Part shown: positions 35,786 through 43,764 of the stretch, piece by piece
Numbering within the stretch: position 1 is the first letter of the stretch
Layout of the letters: the number at the start of each line of letters is the position of its first letter
Assembly: GCF_000478195.2 (NCBI RefSeq)
Contig: NZ_AUZM01000023.1
Location: 1 to 64,000, forward strand
Source: Lyngbya aestuarii BL J
GTDB lineage: Bacteria > Cyanobacteriota > Cyanobacteriia > Cyanobacteriales > Microcoleaceae
DNA: 64,000 nucleotides
Reading direction: 5' to 3'
Made by a program: the position numbers and the translations under genes
Notes under the pieces: model-generated
What the model saw: only the letters and a program-made list of their open reading frames with translations
Databases searched by the model: none
Told to the model about the DNA's origin: nothing

Positions 35786-37002
35786 TGCTGTTTTGAACAA
35801 TATTTTTCAACGCAACGCACGAACATTTCTACGCCCATTCCCAACGCTGTTTCATCGAAATCAAACCGGGGATGATGATGGGGATAGGCTAAATCTTTTT
35901 CCGCATTTGCCGAACCCAAAAAGAAATAACAACCGGGAACTTCTTGTAGGAAATAGGACATATCTTCGCCGCCCATTGTTTGACATTCGGGGACAATTCC
36001 GACGGGGGTTTCTACTACCGTTTCCGCGACACTTCTGACTAACTCTGCTATGCGACTATCGTTAATAACTGGGGGATAAAACGAATAATAATTCAAATCG
36101 TAACTCGCCCCCTGACCCTGACAAATTCCAGCGATAATATCTTCGGTACGTTTACCAAAAAATCCCGCATATTTGGGGTTAAAATATCGCACAGTTCCGG
36201 TCATTTTGGCTGAGTCTGCAATCACATTATTGGCGTGTCCGGCGTGAAGGGAACCGACTGTTACCACCGCAGATTCTAACGGGTCAACATTACGAGCAAC
36301 AATGGTTTGTAGAGCATTAACAATTTGGGCTGCAACCACAATAGAATCAACTGTTTGATTGGGCATCGCCCCATGTCCGCCCTTGCCTTGAATCGTGCAT
36401 TCAAACAACTCGACCGCCGCCATTAATGCTCCACTTCTCACCCCAACTGTTCCTAATTTTAAATTATTCCATAAATGTAGTCCGATCATCGCATCAACAT
36501 CAGGATTTTTTAACACTCCTGCTTCAATCATCGGTTTAGCACCGCCTGGGCCTTCTTCTGCGGGTTGAAAGATGATTTTAACTATTCCTTGAAAATCTTG
36601 ACGATGATTGGCTAAATAATAAGCGGTACCCAATGCAATAGTCGTATGTCCGTCATGTCCGCAAGCGTGCATTATCCCGTCATGTTGGGACTTATAAGAG
36701 ACTTGATTTTCTTCTTGTATGGGTAAAGCATCCATGTCCGCCCGAATTCCTAAAACTGGCCCGGGCTGATGACCTTCTATGGTGGCGACTATTCCGGTTT
36801 TGGCAATTTCGGTTTGATGTTCAATTCCCCAAGCTTTTAATTTCTCTGTAATAAATTCTGCGGTTAACTGTTCTTTAAACCCCAATTCAGGACGTTGATG
36901 AAGTCGGCGACGCCATTCGACTAATTGGGGTTGTAAATTGCGAATTTCTAGTCGCAGTTGAGAGAGGTTATCGGTGTTGAGGGCAGGAACAGTTGAAACC
37001 AT
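35782..37002 (-). CDS. M20 family amidohydrolase (IAA-amino acid/hippurate hydrolase-like)
   Basis: 406 aa zinc metallohydrolase of the M20D group that cleaves N-acyl amino acids or N-acetylated diamines. Seen: [25 protein letters not shown], the metal-site CGHDGH (with [10 protein letters not shown]), [18 protein letters not shown], the lid domain with GKGGHGAMP, and the late [11 protein letters not shown]. All metal ligands look intact. The physiological substrate is unknown. It is translationally coupled to yidD by a 4-nt overlap. Confidence 0.93.
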   Translation of the reverse strand: MVSTVPALNTDNLSQLRLEIRNLQPQLVEWRRRLHQRPELGFKEQLTAEFITEKLKAWGIEHQTEIAKTGIVATIEGHQPGPVLGIRADMDALPIQEENQVSYKSQHDGIMHACGHDGHTTIALGTAYYLANHRQDFQGIVKIIFQPAEEGPGGAKPMIEAGVLKNPDVDAMIGLHLWNNLKLGTVGVRSGALMAAVELFECTIQGKGGHGAMPNQTVDSIVVAAQIVNALQTIVARNVDPLESAVVTVGSLHAGHANNVIADSAKMTGTVRYFNPKYAGFFGKRTEDIIAGICQGQGASYDLNYYSFYPPVINDSRIAELVRSVAETVVETPVGIVPECQTMGGEDMSYFLQEVPGCYFFLGSANAEKDLAYPHHHPRFDFDETALGMGVEMFVRCVEKYCSKQQ

Positions 37003-37174
37003 AGAGTTTTAGGGATTAGGAATTTTGCAGCTAATTACATGATCTCTTATTATAACTGTTCTCACACCCCAAATAAAAGCCGGGGGGTTGTATTGTTGTC
37101 AAATTGTTGAATCTTTCCCCCAACTCCCTCTGCGGAAATGAAAGGGGGAATTCATACAATCACTAATGAGTAAA

Positions 37175-37453
37175 TTAGTTGGCAGCAATTTGAACATCTA
37201 CGGTTTGTTTACCGGGATTTTCTGCGGCTAATTCGGCTTCGGCTTCGGCGATGGTATCTTCCCAAAGTTCTCCCACTTCGGCGAGCGCTTTTTGTCCGTT
37301 ATGATAAAGTTTAACGCCGCTTTTTATACTGGCTTTGGCGACAGTTTTGGCAACGGGAACGAGTAGGGGAACTAAGACTAATGCACCGACTCCGACCGCT
37401 GCGGTTGTCACTGATGTTTGTTTGAAGGTTCTCAATAGATGAAGGTGTGCCAT
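37175..37453 (-). CDS. DUF5132-like small membrane protein (copy 1)
   Basis: 92 aa from the ATG at 37453, preceded by GAGGA; an upstream start at 37477 is less likely. One Gly/Val-rich hydrophobic helix (AAVGVGALVLVPLLVPVAK), then an amphipathic AKTVAKASIKSGVKLY and a Glu/Ala-rich helix (EVGELWEDTIAEAEAELAAE). This matches the cyanobacterial DUF5132 pattern. It follows the two-HMA2 gene by 48 nt in the same operon. Two relatives lie at 40853 and 41173. I infer a partner role for the nearby P-type ATPase. Confidence 0.75.
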   Translation of the reverse strand: MAHLHLLRTFKQTSVTTAAVGVGALVLVPLLVPVAKTVAKASIKSGVKLYHNGQKALAEVGELWEDTIAEAEAELAAENPGKQTVDVQIAAN

Positions 37454-37501
37454 GATAAATTTCCTCGCTTTATTCAAAGGGTGAAAAGGTTTTGCGTTGA
37501 A

Positions 37502-38548
37502 CTAGCCGACCGTCTGAGGTGCGGGACGACCTGCCATAAAGTTTAAAAACATTGACAGCATGGAAGACTTAAATTCTGAAAATTTTCCTTTTTTCTCCGG
37601 AATGTTTGGGGTTGAATTGACGGCGGTTTCTGAAACGGTTTCTACTTTTGGTTTAACCGAATTTTCAACAATATTTTCGACTATTGTTTCGGGTTTTGCT
37701 TCTTCAATGGATGGGGCGACTTGTATTTCGGAAGTTGTTACCGGAGTGGTTAATATTTCAGAAAGATTGGGTTGGCTTTCTGCAACTTTCTCAAACAAAC
37801 GGTTTAACTCACTCTCCAGTTTGACAACACTATTAAATTGATGAATGATTGTCACCGAAGCGGTTGTGGGATTAATATTAATGGTTTTAATCCCAGAAAT
37901 TTGTTCGGCGAATCTTTCTAGGCGTTTGGCGTAACGGGAATCTTCTCTGACTTGCGGAACTCTCAGCCGAATTCGTCCGGGTGTTGAATGAATGACGCTG
38001 ATTTCTAAGTTTTTGTCTTGAAGATTGCTAGAATTTTTGGGATTCAAATTGGCGGTTAATAATGCAGCGTTCTTCAGTTGGGGTTTGACGCCGTTGATGA
38101 CTTTTGCTGTGGCTTGACTGGTTGCGTAGGAAACCGGAAGCGATACCCAACCGCTAAGTCCTAAATGTCGGTTTAATAGCATCGCTGCAATCATCCGAAT
38201 TAAGGTTTCAATCACTTCTGTTGAGGGTTCGGATGTTGAGGTCAATTTAACCGCTTCATCGGGAGAAAGGTGCTGACTTTCTGATTGATTTTTGAATTGA
38301 TTTTCTAATGCACAGTGAGAAACGGTTAACTGTGCTAAAAGTTGAGATAGCGAGAGTTTTCGCGTGTCAAATTTTAACACCAAACTCTCGGTGTTGGGAT
38401 GTAAAATAACGCTGTAGACTCCTTCTATTTGTCGCAGGTTTTGGGCGACTGTTTCTTTGTGACTCCTGACTTTTATTCGCACACGTCCCGGCGTTGCATG
38501 AACCACTTCAATTGCTGTATTAATCGGTTGCGGGGTCGTGTTGGTCAT
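37502..38548 (-). CDS. Protein with two cysteine-free HMA2-type domains
   Basis: 348 aa. Two ferredoxin-like HMA2 domains: about 14-80 (HATPGRVRIKV) and about 185-260 (HSTPGRIRLRV). The CxxC metal motif of classical HMA domains is absent; its place is taken by the H-x-x-PGR-x-R pattern. Between them is a moderately hydrophobic segment (about 118-145). The C-terminus is a low-complexity Val/Glu/Pro linker ending in a hydrophobic GKFSEFKSSMLSMFLNFMAG. A near-perfect AAAGGAGGTG lies before the ATG. It forms an operon with the DUF5132 gene downstream. The same HMA2 type is found at 43745 and in the ATPase at 41509. Confidence 0.8.
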   Translation of the reverse strand: MTNTTPQPINTAIEVVHATPGRVRIKVRSHKETVAQNLRQIEGVYSVILHPNTESLVLKFDTRKLSLSQLLAQLTVSHCALENQFKNQSESQHLSPDEAVKLTSTSEPSTEVIETLIRMIAAMLLNRHLGLSGWVSLPVSYATSQATAKVINGVKPQLKNAALLTANLNPKNSSNLQDKNLEISVIHSTPGRIRLRVPQVREDSRYAKRLERFAEQISGIKTININPTTASVTIIHQFNSVVKLESELNRLFEKVAESQPNLSEILTTPVTTSEIQVAPSIEEAKPETIVENIVENSVKPKVETVSETAVNSTPNIPEKKGKFSEFKSSMLSMFLNFMAGRPAPQTVG

Positions 38549-39094
38549 ATTCCACCTCCTTTGGGGGAATCTAGAGTAGATGCTGAACTTAATCCCTTGG
38601 TGCCAGAGTCGGTTAAACGAAGGTTAAGTTACTTTCTAATTCTAGATTAATCCTTTTTGCTTCTAATGACAAGTAGAACTCTTTTTTTTTTACAAATTTT
38701 ATTGTTCAAAAGTTCGTATAAAACTTGCGCTGAGTCGATTTCAGGTCTTTTGTCTCGGTTCATTTGGGAAATTTTTAAATGATTCTAAAAAGTTAATTGA
38801 CAACAATATTCAATTGTTTAAATCCCGCTTTTTTTACTAAGATTTAGGCAATAATTTGGTTACGGCTTAAGGATAATTTTGTTAGGGTTTCCAGACAATC
38901 AAAATTTATTGACAATAACCTTCAACTGTTGTCGGGGTTGTTGGGATGCACGCCCCCTCTCCGCGCAACATAACCCAAAGTCTATATTTCCGTCACAAAA
39001 TCTATACCTTCTTCTATAAAAGTGTTTTAGATATTGTCACAAAATTAAAACCGGTCTAAGATAGAGACATCGCAACGCAAGGAGTTGAACGAAT
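38549..39094. promoter_or_regulatory. Divergent control region with repeated dyads
   Basis: It lies between the HMA2 operon (minus) and the RHH-like gene (plus). Two related 26-bp words start at 38796 (ATTGACAACAATATTCAATT) and 38908 (ATTGACAATAACCTTCAACT), 112 bp apart, 19 of 26 positions equal, each with an internal dyad (AACAAT/ATTGTT and GACAA/TTGTC). GTCACAAAAT occurs twice (38992-39001, 39036-39045), 44 bp apart. The second copy overlaps the -35 box of the plus-strand promoter. These are candidate operators for a metal-dependent regulator; the regulator is not known. Confidence 0.45.
39034..39062 (+). promoter_or_regulatory. Candidate promoter of the His-rich RHH-like gene
   Basis: TTGTCA (39034-39039), a 17-nt spacer and TAAGAT (39057-39062). 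It lies 33 nt before the ATG. The GTCACAAAAT repeat overlaps the -35 box. Confidence 0.5.
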
Positions 39095-39469
39095 ATGCAC
39101 AGAAGAGGAGGATGTCGTCACGGTGCCGGACGTCCGGGGGCTTGGAGACACGGGCAAACCCAAACCATTCGCGTACCGATGGCGCTGAAAGAACAGTTGC
39201 TCGAAATTACCCGACAGTTGGATAATGGGGAGACGGTGGGCTTCGCAGAGAACGACCTACAAGCGTTGATGAATCGTTGGCAACAAGAATGTAATGCAGC
39301 TTCGCCCGATGCGGTAGAATGGCAAAAAGTCCGTCAACTTTTGGCCGAACTTCAGCAGGTTTTATTGACATCAAGCCTTGAGTCGGGATGCGGAAACCGC
39401 AAGGGTCACAGAGGTCAAGGTCACTGTGGCGGACACCATCACGAAGTCGTTGAAACGCCGATTATTTAG
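39095..39469 (+). CDS. Small ribbon-helix-helix-like protein with His/Cys-rich termini
   Basis: 124 aa, with AAGGAG 9 nt before the ATG. The N-terminus MHRRGGCRHGAGRPGAWRHG leads into TIRVPMALKEQLLEITRQLD. This is the AGRP...IRVP...LD arrangement seen in cyanobacterial CopG/ribbon-helix-helix-type proteins. A helical middle follows. The C-terminus CGNRKGHRGQGHCGGHHHEV is rich in Cys and His and could bind a metal ion. A metal-sensing regulator of the flanking HMA2/ATPase genes is inferred from position and composition. No biochemical family is certain. Confidence 0.6.
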   Translation: MHRRGGCRHGAGRPGAWRHGQTQTIRVPMALKEQLLEITRQLDNGETVGFAENDLQALMNRWQQECNAASPDAVEWQKVRQLLAELQQVLLTSSLESGCGNRKGHRGQGHCGGHHHEVVETPII

Positions 39470-39595
39470 TCGCAATTTGTTGATCCCCCCTGCTGTTTTG
39501 AAAGGGGGGTTGGGAGAGGGAAGGGGTTAGTTTTTAGTTGCTCTTAAAATTAAAATTCTGTTTGCCGTCCTCATTTTTGGAGTTGCTATCCGATT

Positions 39596-40321
39596 ATGAA
39601 TGAATCCGAAAACGAATATCAATTAAAGATACTGGATATGGCGACTCATCTTTGTCTGGATAAAATCGCCACTCCCACGGATGAAAATCTAATATTTATG
39701 GAATCTAATGTTGATAAAATTATTTGGGATGTAGCGACCGAAATCTATCAACAGAGTGGTTTTAAAGCTGATTTGGCTAGGGTCAGAAATATCGTTATTT
39801 CTCGTATTGAAAATATCAGGTATCAAGTTCAGCTTAAAGCCGAACCAAAAGCCGCAGAACAGGCTAAATGTGAAGCCGAGTTACGAGAACAAGCCGAACC
39901 AAAAGCGGCAGAAGAAGCCCAACGTTTAGACGAGTTGCAAGAACAAGCCGAACAAAAAGCAGCAGAAGAAGCCAAACGTGAACCCGAGTTGCAGAAACAA
40001 GCTGAACAAAAAGCGGCAGAAGAAGCTAAACGTGAAGCCGAGTTGAAAGCCGAAATTTTTCTCCAACTACGAAGGGTATTGGCCGAAGAATTAAGAGTCG
40101 ATGAAGAAAAGGTAAATTTTGACAGCAATATTACAGACTATTTGCGTGTACATTGGGCGGATAGGCTACTCATTTCTGTGGCTATAGAGCAGGAATTTGA
40201 AATTGAGATACCAGACGATGAAGCAAAAAAAATTGGTCTTTATGGCTTCAATTCTTGCACAGTTAGAGAATTATTCGATTATATTTATCAGAAGATTAAC
40301 AACACTACAAAAACAAAATAG
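39596..40321 (+). CDS. Coiled-coil protein with C-terminal acyl-carrier-like domain lacking the attachment serine
   Basis: 241 aa, function unknown. Residues 1-78 are helical. Residues 80-155 contain about three tandem 18-residue units (EAELQEQAEQKAAEEAKR type), a long charged helix or coiled coil. The last ~80 residues have the ACP layout: LRRVLAEELRVDEEKVNFDSNI, LISVAIEQEFEIEIPDDEA, TVRELFDYI. Where a carrier has D-S-L, this has A-D-R-L-L, so there is no serine for phosphopantetheine. It may be a structural ACP-like module. A similar type accompanies some cyanobacterial signalling genes. No Shine-Dalgarno sequence is obvious. Confidence 0.55.
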   Translation: MNESENEYQLKILDMATHLCLDKIATPTDENLIFMESNVDKIIWDVATEIYQQSGFKADLARVRNIVISRIENIRYQVQLKAEPKAAEQAKCEAELREQAEPKAAEEAQRLDELQEQAEQKAAEEAKREPELQKQAEQKAAEEAKREAELKAEIFLQLRRVLAEELRVDEEKVNFDSNITDYLRVHWADRLLISVAIEQEFEIEIPDDEAKKIGLYGFNSCTVRELFDYIYQKINNTTKTK

Positions 40322-40852
40322 AATCTGTTCTGCGTTCTGGTCATCCTCCAACTACAGCAATGGTGTCCCACAAACGAGCAACTTGTCAACCCGTGCGATG
40401 GCTAGTTCGCAGTGGGTGGGCGTCGAGAGGGGTTGGGGGAGAGGTCATACCCCCCTTTTTAAGGCAGGGCTGTTTCATTTTCTGTCAGAAATTGTAGAAC
40501 CTAACCCCCCAACCCCCTTCCCTACGAGGGAATGGGGAGTTATTAAGAGTTGTAGATACTTAATAATCTTAAAAATCCTCCCCTCGCAATTTATCAACAT
40601 TCCCGAATGGGACACCTTTTCCCTCTCCTCGTAGGAGAGGGTTAGGGAGAGGTCGAGACGGAATGGGGGGAAGGGGGGATAAAATCTTAAGAGAATGCTG
40701 AGATTTGCAACACCCTTGAGTTTTGCTCGCCGCTTGTGCTTAAATGAGAATCTGGGGAACATCTGATCTGGCGATCGCAATTCGGTAAAAATAAAATTGT
40801 ACAAGCGAGAAGTTCTCCAGATTTGACGCAGGTACTTGGCGGAGGATAATAA
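40322..40852. other. Repeat-rich intergenic region with worn element copy C
   Basis: 531 nt without a convincing gene. At 40464-40480 lies AGGGCTGTTTCATTTTCTG, the end of the MITE family in inverted orientation. It is followed near 40560-40580 by TTAATAATCTTAAAAATCC and CTCCC, echoing the conserved tail, so this is a degenerate copy without a minisatellite. Palindromic repeats of the CCTACGAGG type are at 40503-40535 and 40612-40657. The right end should hold the promoter of the next gene. Confidence 0.5.
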
Positions 40853-41176
40853 ATGTTAACTCAAAATCAGGCTAGATTGGCAATTGTTGAGCGCATCAGA
40901 ACCGCTTACCAAAATAATCCCACCCGAACAATTGCGATAGGAGTCGGAGTTGTGGTCTTAACTCCTGCGGTAATTCCGTTACTCAAACCCGTTGCGAAAG
41001 CAGCGATAAAAGGCGGGGTTTCGATGTACGAAAAAACCAAGGCGGCGATGGCAGAAACGGGCGAAGTGTTCGGAGATATCGTTGCCGAAGCCCAAGCAGA
41101 AGTCGCCGCAGAAGCCCAACAAAAAGCTGAACAAACAGCGGCTTTATTATCCAACCACAGCAACCCGAAGAACTAA
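40853..41176 (+). CDS. DUF5132-like small membrane protein (copy 2)
   Basis: 107 aa with GGAGG 8 nt before the ATG. The pattern is as in copy 1: a hydrophobic helix (IAIGVGVVVLTPAVIPLLK), KPVAKAAIKGGVSMYEKTK, and a Glu/Ala-rich tail (AEAQAEVAAEAQQKAEQ). It stands alone on the plus strand. Its stop overlaps the stop of the convergent copy 3 by 4 nt, so the two transcripts can form antisense overlaps. Probably a membrane partner of the ATPase system (inferred). Confidence 0.75.
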   Translation: MLTQNQARLAIVERIRTAYQNNPTRTIAIGVGVVVLTPAVIPLLKPVAKAAIKGGVSMYEKTKAAMAETGEVFGDIVAEAQAEVAAEAQQKAEQTAALLSNHSNPKN

Positions 41177-41457
41177 ATAATTTTCTCGGCAGATGTCGTC
41201 GAATTGTTGTTAGGATTAAACCCATTTTGTTCGATGTCTATTCGGGTTTGTTTGGTTTCGTGATAAACGGATAACCCTTGTTTAATGGCAGCTTTTAGCA
41301 AGGGTCGTCCCAATTTCGTTGCCGCCGGAACCACAATGGTTCCCAAAACAATCACCCCAATTCCGGCTAAGGCGAGTTGATGGTTGGGGTTTTCGTCTTC
41401 GAGAATTTCTCGCAAATGAAGTGACAAAACAGACCGATCCCAATGAATTAGAGACAT
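41173..41457 (-). CDS. DUF5132-like small membrane protein (copy 3)
   Basis: 94 aa with AGGAGA before the ATG. A hydrophobic helix (LALAGIGVIVLGTIVVPAAT) and RPLLKAAIKQGLSVYHETK give the same core as the other two copies, but the acidic Glu/Ala tail is replaced by an Asn/Ser-rich end. It is the last gene of the operon after the P-type ATPase, 51 nt downstream. Confidence 0.7.
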   Translation of the reverse strand: MSLIHWDRSVLSLHLREILEDENPNHQLALAGIGVIVLGTIVVPAATKLGRPLLKAAIKQGLSVYHETKQTRIDIEQNGFNPNNNSTTSAEKII

Positions 41458-41508
41458 AATTGCTCTCCTAATATTTTATCAACAATTCAACCCAAAAATT
41501 TGATGATT

Positions 41509-43764
41509 TTAACGAGAAGTTGAACCTCCACCTTCAAACTGATGTTGAACTAACGGACGCAAACTATTTAAACCCGCAGCAATTGCCGAACCGTTGTGAA
41601 TAACTGTCGCAATTAATGGGTTTAAACCGATAGCCGAAGCCAACCCCAAAGCAATTAAATTCGGGGCGACAACAAGCAGGGTATTTTGGTCGATTAAATT
41701 GCGAGTTTCCTTGGAAATAGCGATCGCCTGTAGTAAACTACTAATATCATTATTCATCAACACAATATCGGCCGTTTCCCTTGCCACATCGGAACCATCT
41801 TCAAAAGATACCGAAACATCCGCATAAGCCAACGCTACCGAATCGTTTAACCCATCACCAACAAACGCCACAGTTCGCCCGGAACGGTGCAAATCTCGAA
41901 CAATTTTCGCCTTTTGTTCGGGGAAAGCTTCCGCGTGAACTCGCTTGGGTGGAATGTTCAATTCTTCTGCAACTAAATCCGCCCGTTGACGGCTATCTCC
42001 GGTTAACAAATGAATCTCCATTCCGTAGCGGTTTTGTAATTCTTCAATTAACTCTAAACTTTCAGGACGCAAGGGGTCAGCATATTGTATCGCCCCCTGC
42101 AATTGACCGTTACAGGCGACATATATTAACGACATCCAAGCGGAATTTTCGGGCGAATTTTCGGTATCAGGTTGATCTAATCCTTCCAAACTAATCCCCT
42201 CTTGGGTGATAAATCTCCCGCTTCCCACCAAGACTTTTTGACCTTCGATTTCCGCCCGAATTCCCAAACCAACTTCATAATTCCAATCCACCCGGGGCGG
42301 TATTTCTATGTTTTGTTCTTGAGCGTAACGTACAATTGATTCTGCAACCGGATGAGTAATTCTTTGTTCGCTTGCTGCCGCATATTTGATCACGTCTTTG
42401 GCTGACATTCGCCCGGAAATTGTTTTCACCCCAACGACGGAAATATTACCTTGAGTTAGGGTTCCGGTTTTATCAAAAACAATGGTATCGAGTTCGGCTA
42501 ATTGTTCTAAGGTGCGTCCGCTTCTAACTAAAATACCGTGTCGGGTGGTGTGGTTTAAAGCGCCTAAAAAAGCGGTGGGAATAGACACTCGAATTCCGGT
42601 GACAAAATCGAGAGTTAATATTGATGCGGCTCGGGCGGGGTCGCGGGTGGCGGCGAAGACAATTCCTGCTAAAATAAGCGAAGGTACGATCAGGCGATCG
42701 GCAAGTTGAGCGGCATAGTTTGCCATGCGGGTATCGTGAACGGGCGCTTTTTCCAACAGTTCTAAACTCGCCGCAGCCCGGGTTTTTTGACCGATGCGTT
42801 CGGCTTTGATGTGCAGGCTTCCCGAACGAAGCAGGGTAGAGGCGTAGACAAAGGTGCCGTTTTCTGCAACAATGGGCATGGATTCGCCTGTGAGTTGCTG
42901 CTGATCGACGACGGCTTTTCCTTCTATAACAACCCCATCAACGGGTATTTGTTCGCCGGGATAGACGAAAACGATTTCTCCGGGTTCTACTTGGTCGCTC
43001 GGAATTGATTGTTTTTCGTCGTTGCGTTCGACCCAAGCGAAGCGTCCAATCGTATCAAGTAGGTCTGCGGTTTGGTGTTCGGTGGAACGGGCGGTTTGTT
43101 CGCGGATGACGTCTCCGAGTTCGTGCAGGGTGAGGACGAGGGCGGGTGTAACGAGTTTTCCTTGCGCTCCTCCCAAGCTTAGGGCGAGTAAGTCTAAGCA
43201 GTCAATGTTGAGTTTTTGCTTGACAAATAGGCTGTAAAATGCACGTTGGGCGACGGGAAAGGTAACGAGCGCCAGAGAACCCCAGGCAAAAGGACGCAAC
43301 CACGCCAAGCGAGTTGAACTACTCAGTAAGGCGAGAAGGGTGGCGCCGGTTGGGGCGATGAGGCTTGACCATTCTCCCTCGTCGTCGGCCTCGTTGGGTT
43401 CGGAAGGTTTCGCTAAAGAAGAATCGGAAATATCTTCGACGGTAATTGTGGTTCCGGCTTGTTGGATGAGGTTTGATAATCGAGAATAAATCTCAATATC
43501 GGTTGAGATGTGAGGTTGATAATGAATCGCAACAGAAGCGGCTGCACGGTTAATTCTAACTTGAATAACGTCCGGTTCCGACTGCAATACTTTCTCTAAT
43601 ATTTCTGCATAATAGTTATCGGAATTGAGCCGATAAACCCGAAATCTCACCCGTCCCGGCACCGCATGAACCAAATAGGGCGCTGATTCTACGATGCGTT
43701 CCGATTTGATGATCGCGCCGTTGGTGTCAGAAAGGGAAATTAATTTATGATTCGTTGCTGTCAT
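41509..43764 (-). CDS. P1B-like P-type ATPase with HMA2 domain and replaced CPx motif
   Basis: 751 aa. An N-terminal HMA2 domain (about 31-100, HAVPGRVRFRV, no CxxC) precedes the ATPase core. TGES is at 292-295, the phosphorylated Asp431 in DKTGTLT, the P1B hallmark HP in RITHPVAES, LTGDS and GDGLNDS. The membrane motif that is CPC, SPC or similar in metal pumps reads FVTG here (387-390, within LDFVTGIRVSIPTA), so the transported substrate cannot be predicted from known classes. The start overlaps the upstream HMA2 gene by 20 nt. Operon: HMA2-TM protein, ATPase, DUF5132. Confidence 0.9.
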   Translation of the reverse strand: MTATNHKLISLSDTNGAIIKSERIVESAPYLVHAVPGRVRFRVYRLNSDNYYAEILEKVLQSEPDVIQVRINRAAASVAIHYQPHISTDIEIYSRLSNLIQQAGTTITVEDISDSSLAKPSEPNEADDEGEWSSLIAPTGATLLALLSSSTRLAWLRPFAWGSLALVTFPVAQRAFYSLFVKQKLNIDCLDLLALSLGGAQGKLVTPALVLTLHELGDVIREQTARSTEHQTADLLDTIGRFAWVERNDEKQSIPSDQVEPGEIVFVYPGEQIPVDGVVIEGKAVVDQQQLTGESMPIVAENGTFVYASTLLRSGSLHIKAERIGQKTRAAASLELLEKAPVHDTRMANYAAQLADRLIVPSLILAGIVFAATRDPARAASILTLDFVTGIRVSIPTAFLGALNHTTRHGILVRSGRTLEQLAELDTIVFDKTGTLTQGNISVVGVKTISGRMSAKDVIKYAAASEQRITHPVAESIVRYAQEQNIEIPPRVDWNYEVGLGIRAEIEGQKVLVGSGRFITQEGISLEGLDQPDTENSPENSAWMSLIYVACNGQLQGAIQYADPLRPESLELIEELQNRYGMEIHLLTGDSRQRADLVAEELNIPPKRVHAEAFPEQKAKIVRDLHRSGRTVAFVGDGLNDSVALAYADVSVSFEDGSDVARETADIVLMNNDISSLLQAIAISKETRNLIDQNTLLVVAPNLIALGLASAIGLNPLIATVIHNGSAIAAGLNSLRPLVQHQFEGGGSTSR

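Noticed and set aside
39829-40128. Ala/Ser-rich antisense frame
   Set aside because: It is a shadow of the Glu/Ala/Lys coiled-coil repeat.
40197-40634. 145-codon frame overlapping the end of the ACP-like gene
   Set aside because: It runs through palindromic intergenic repeats in another frame and lacks a ribosome site and family features.
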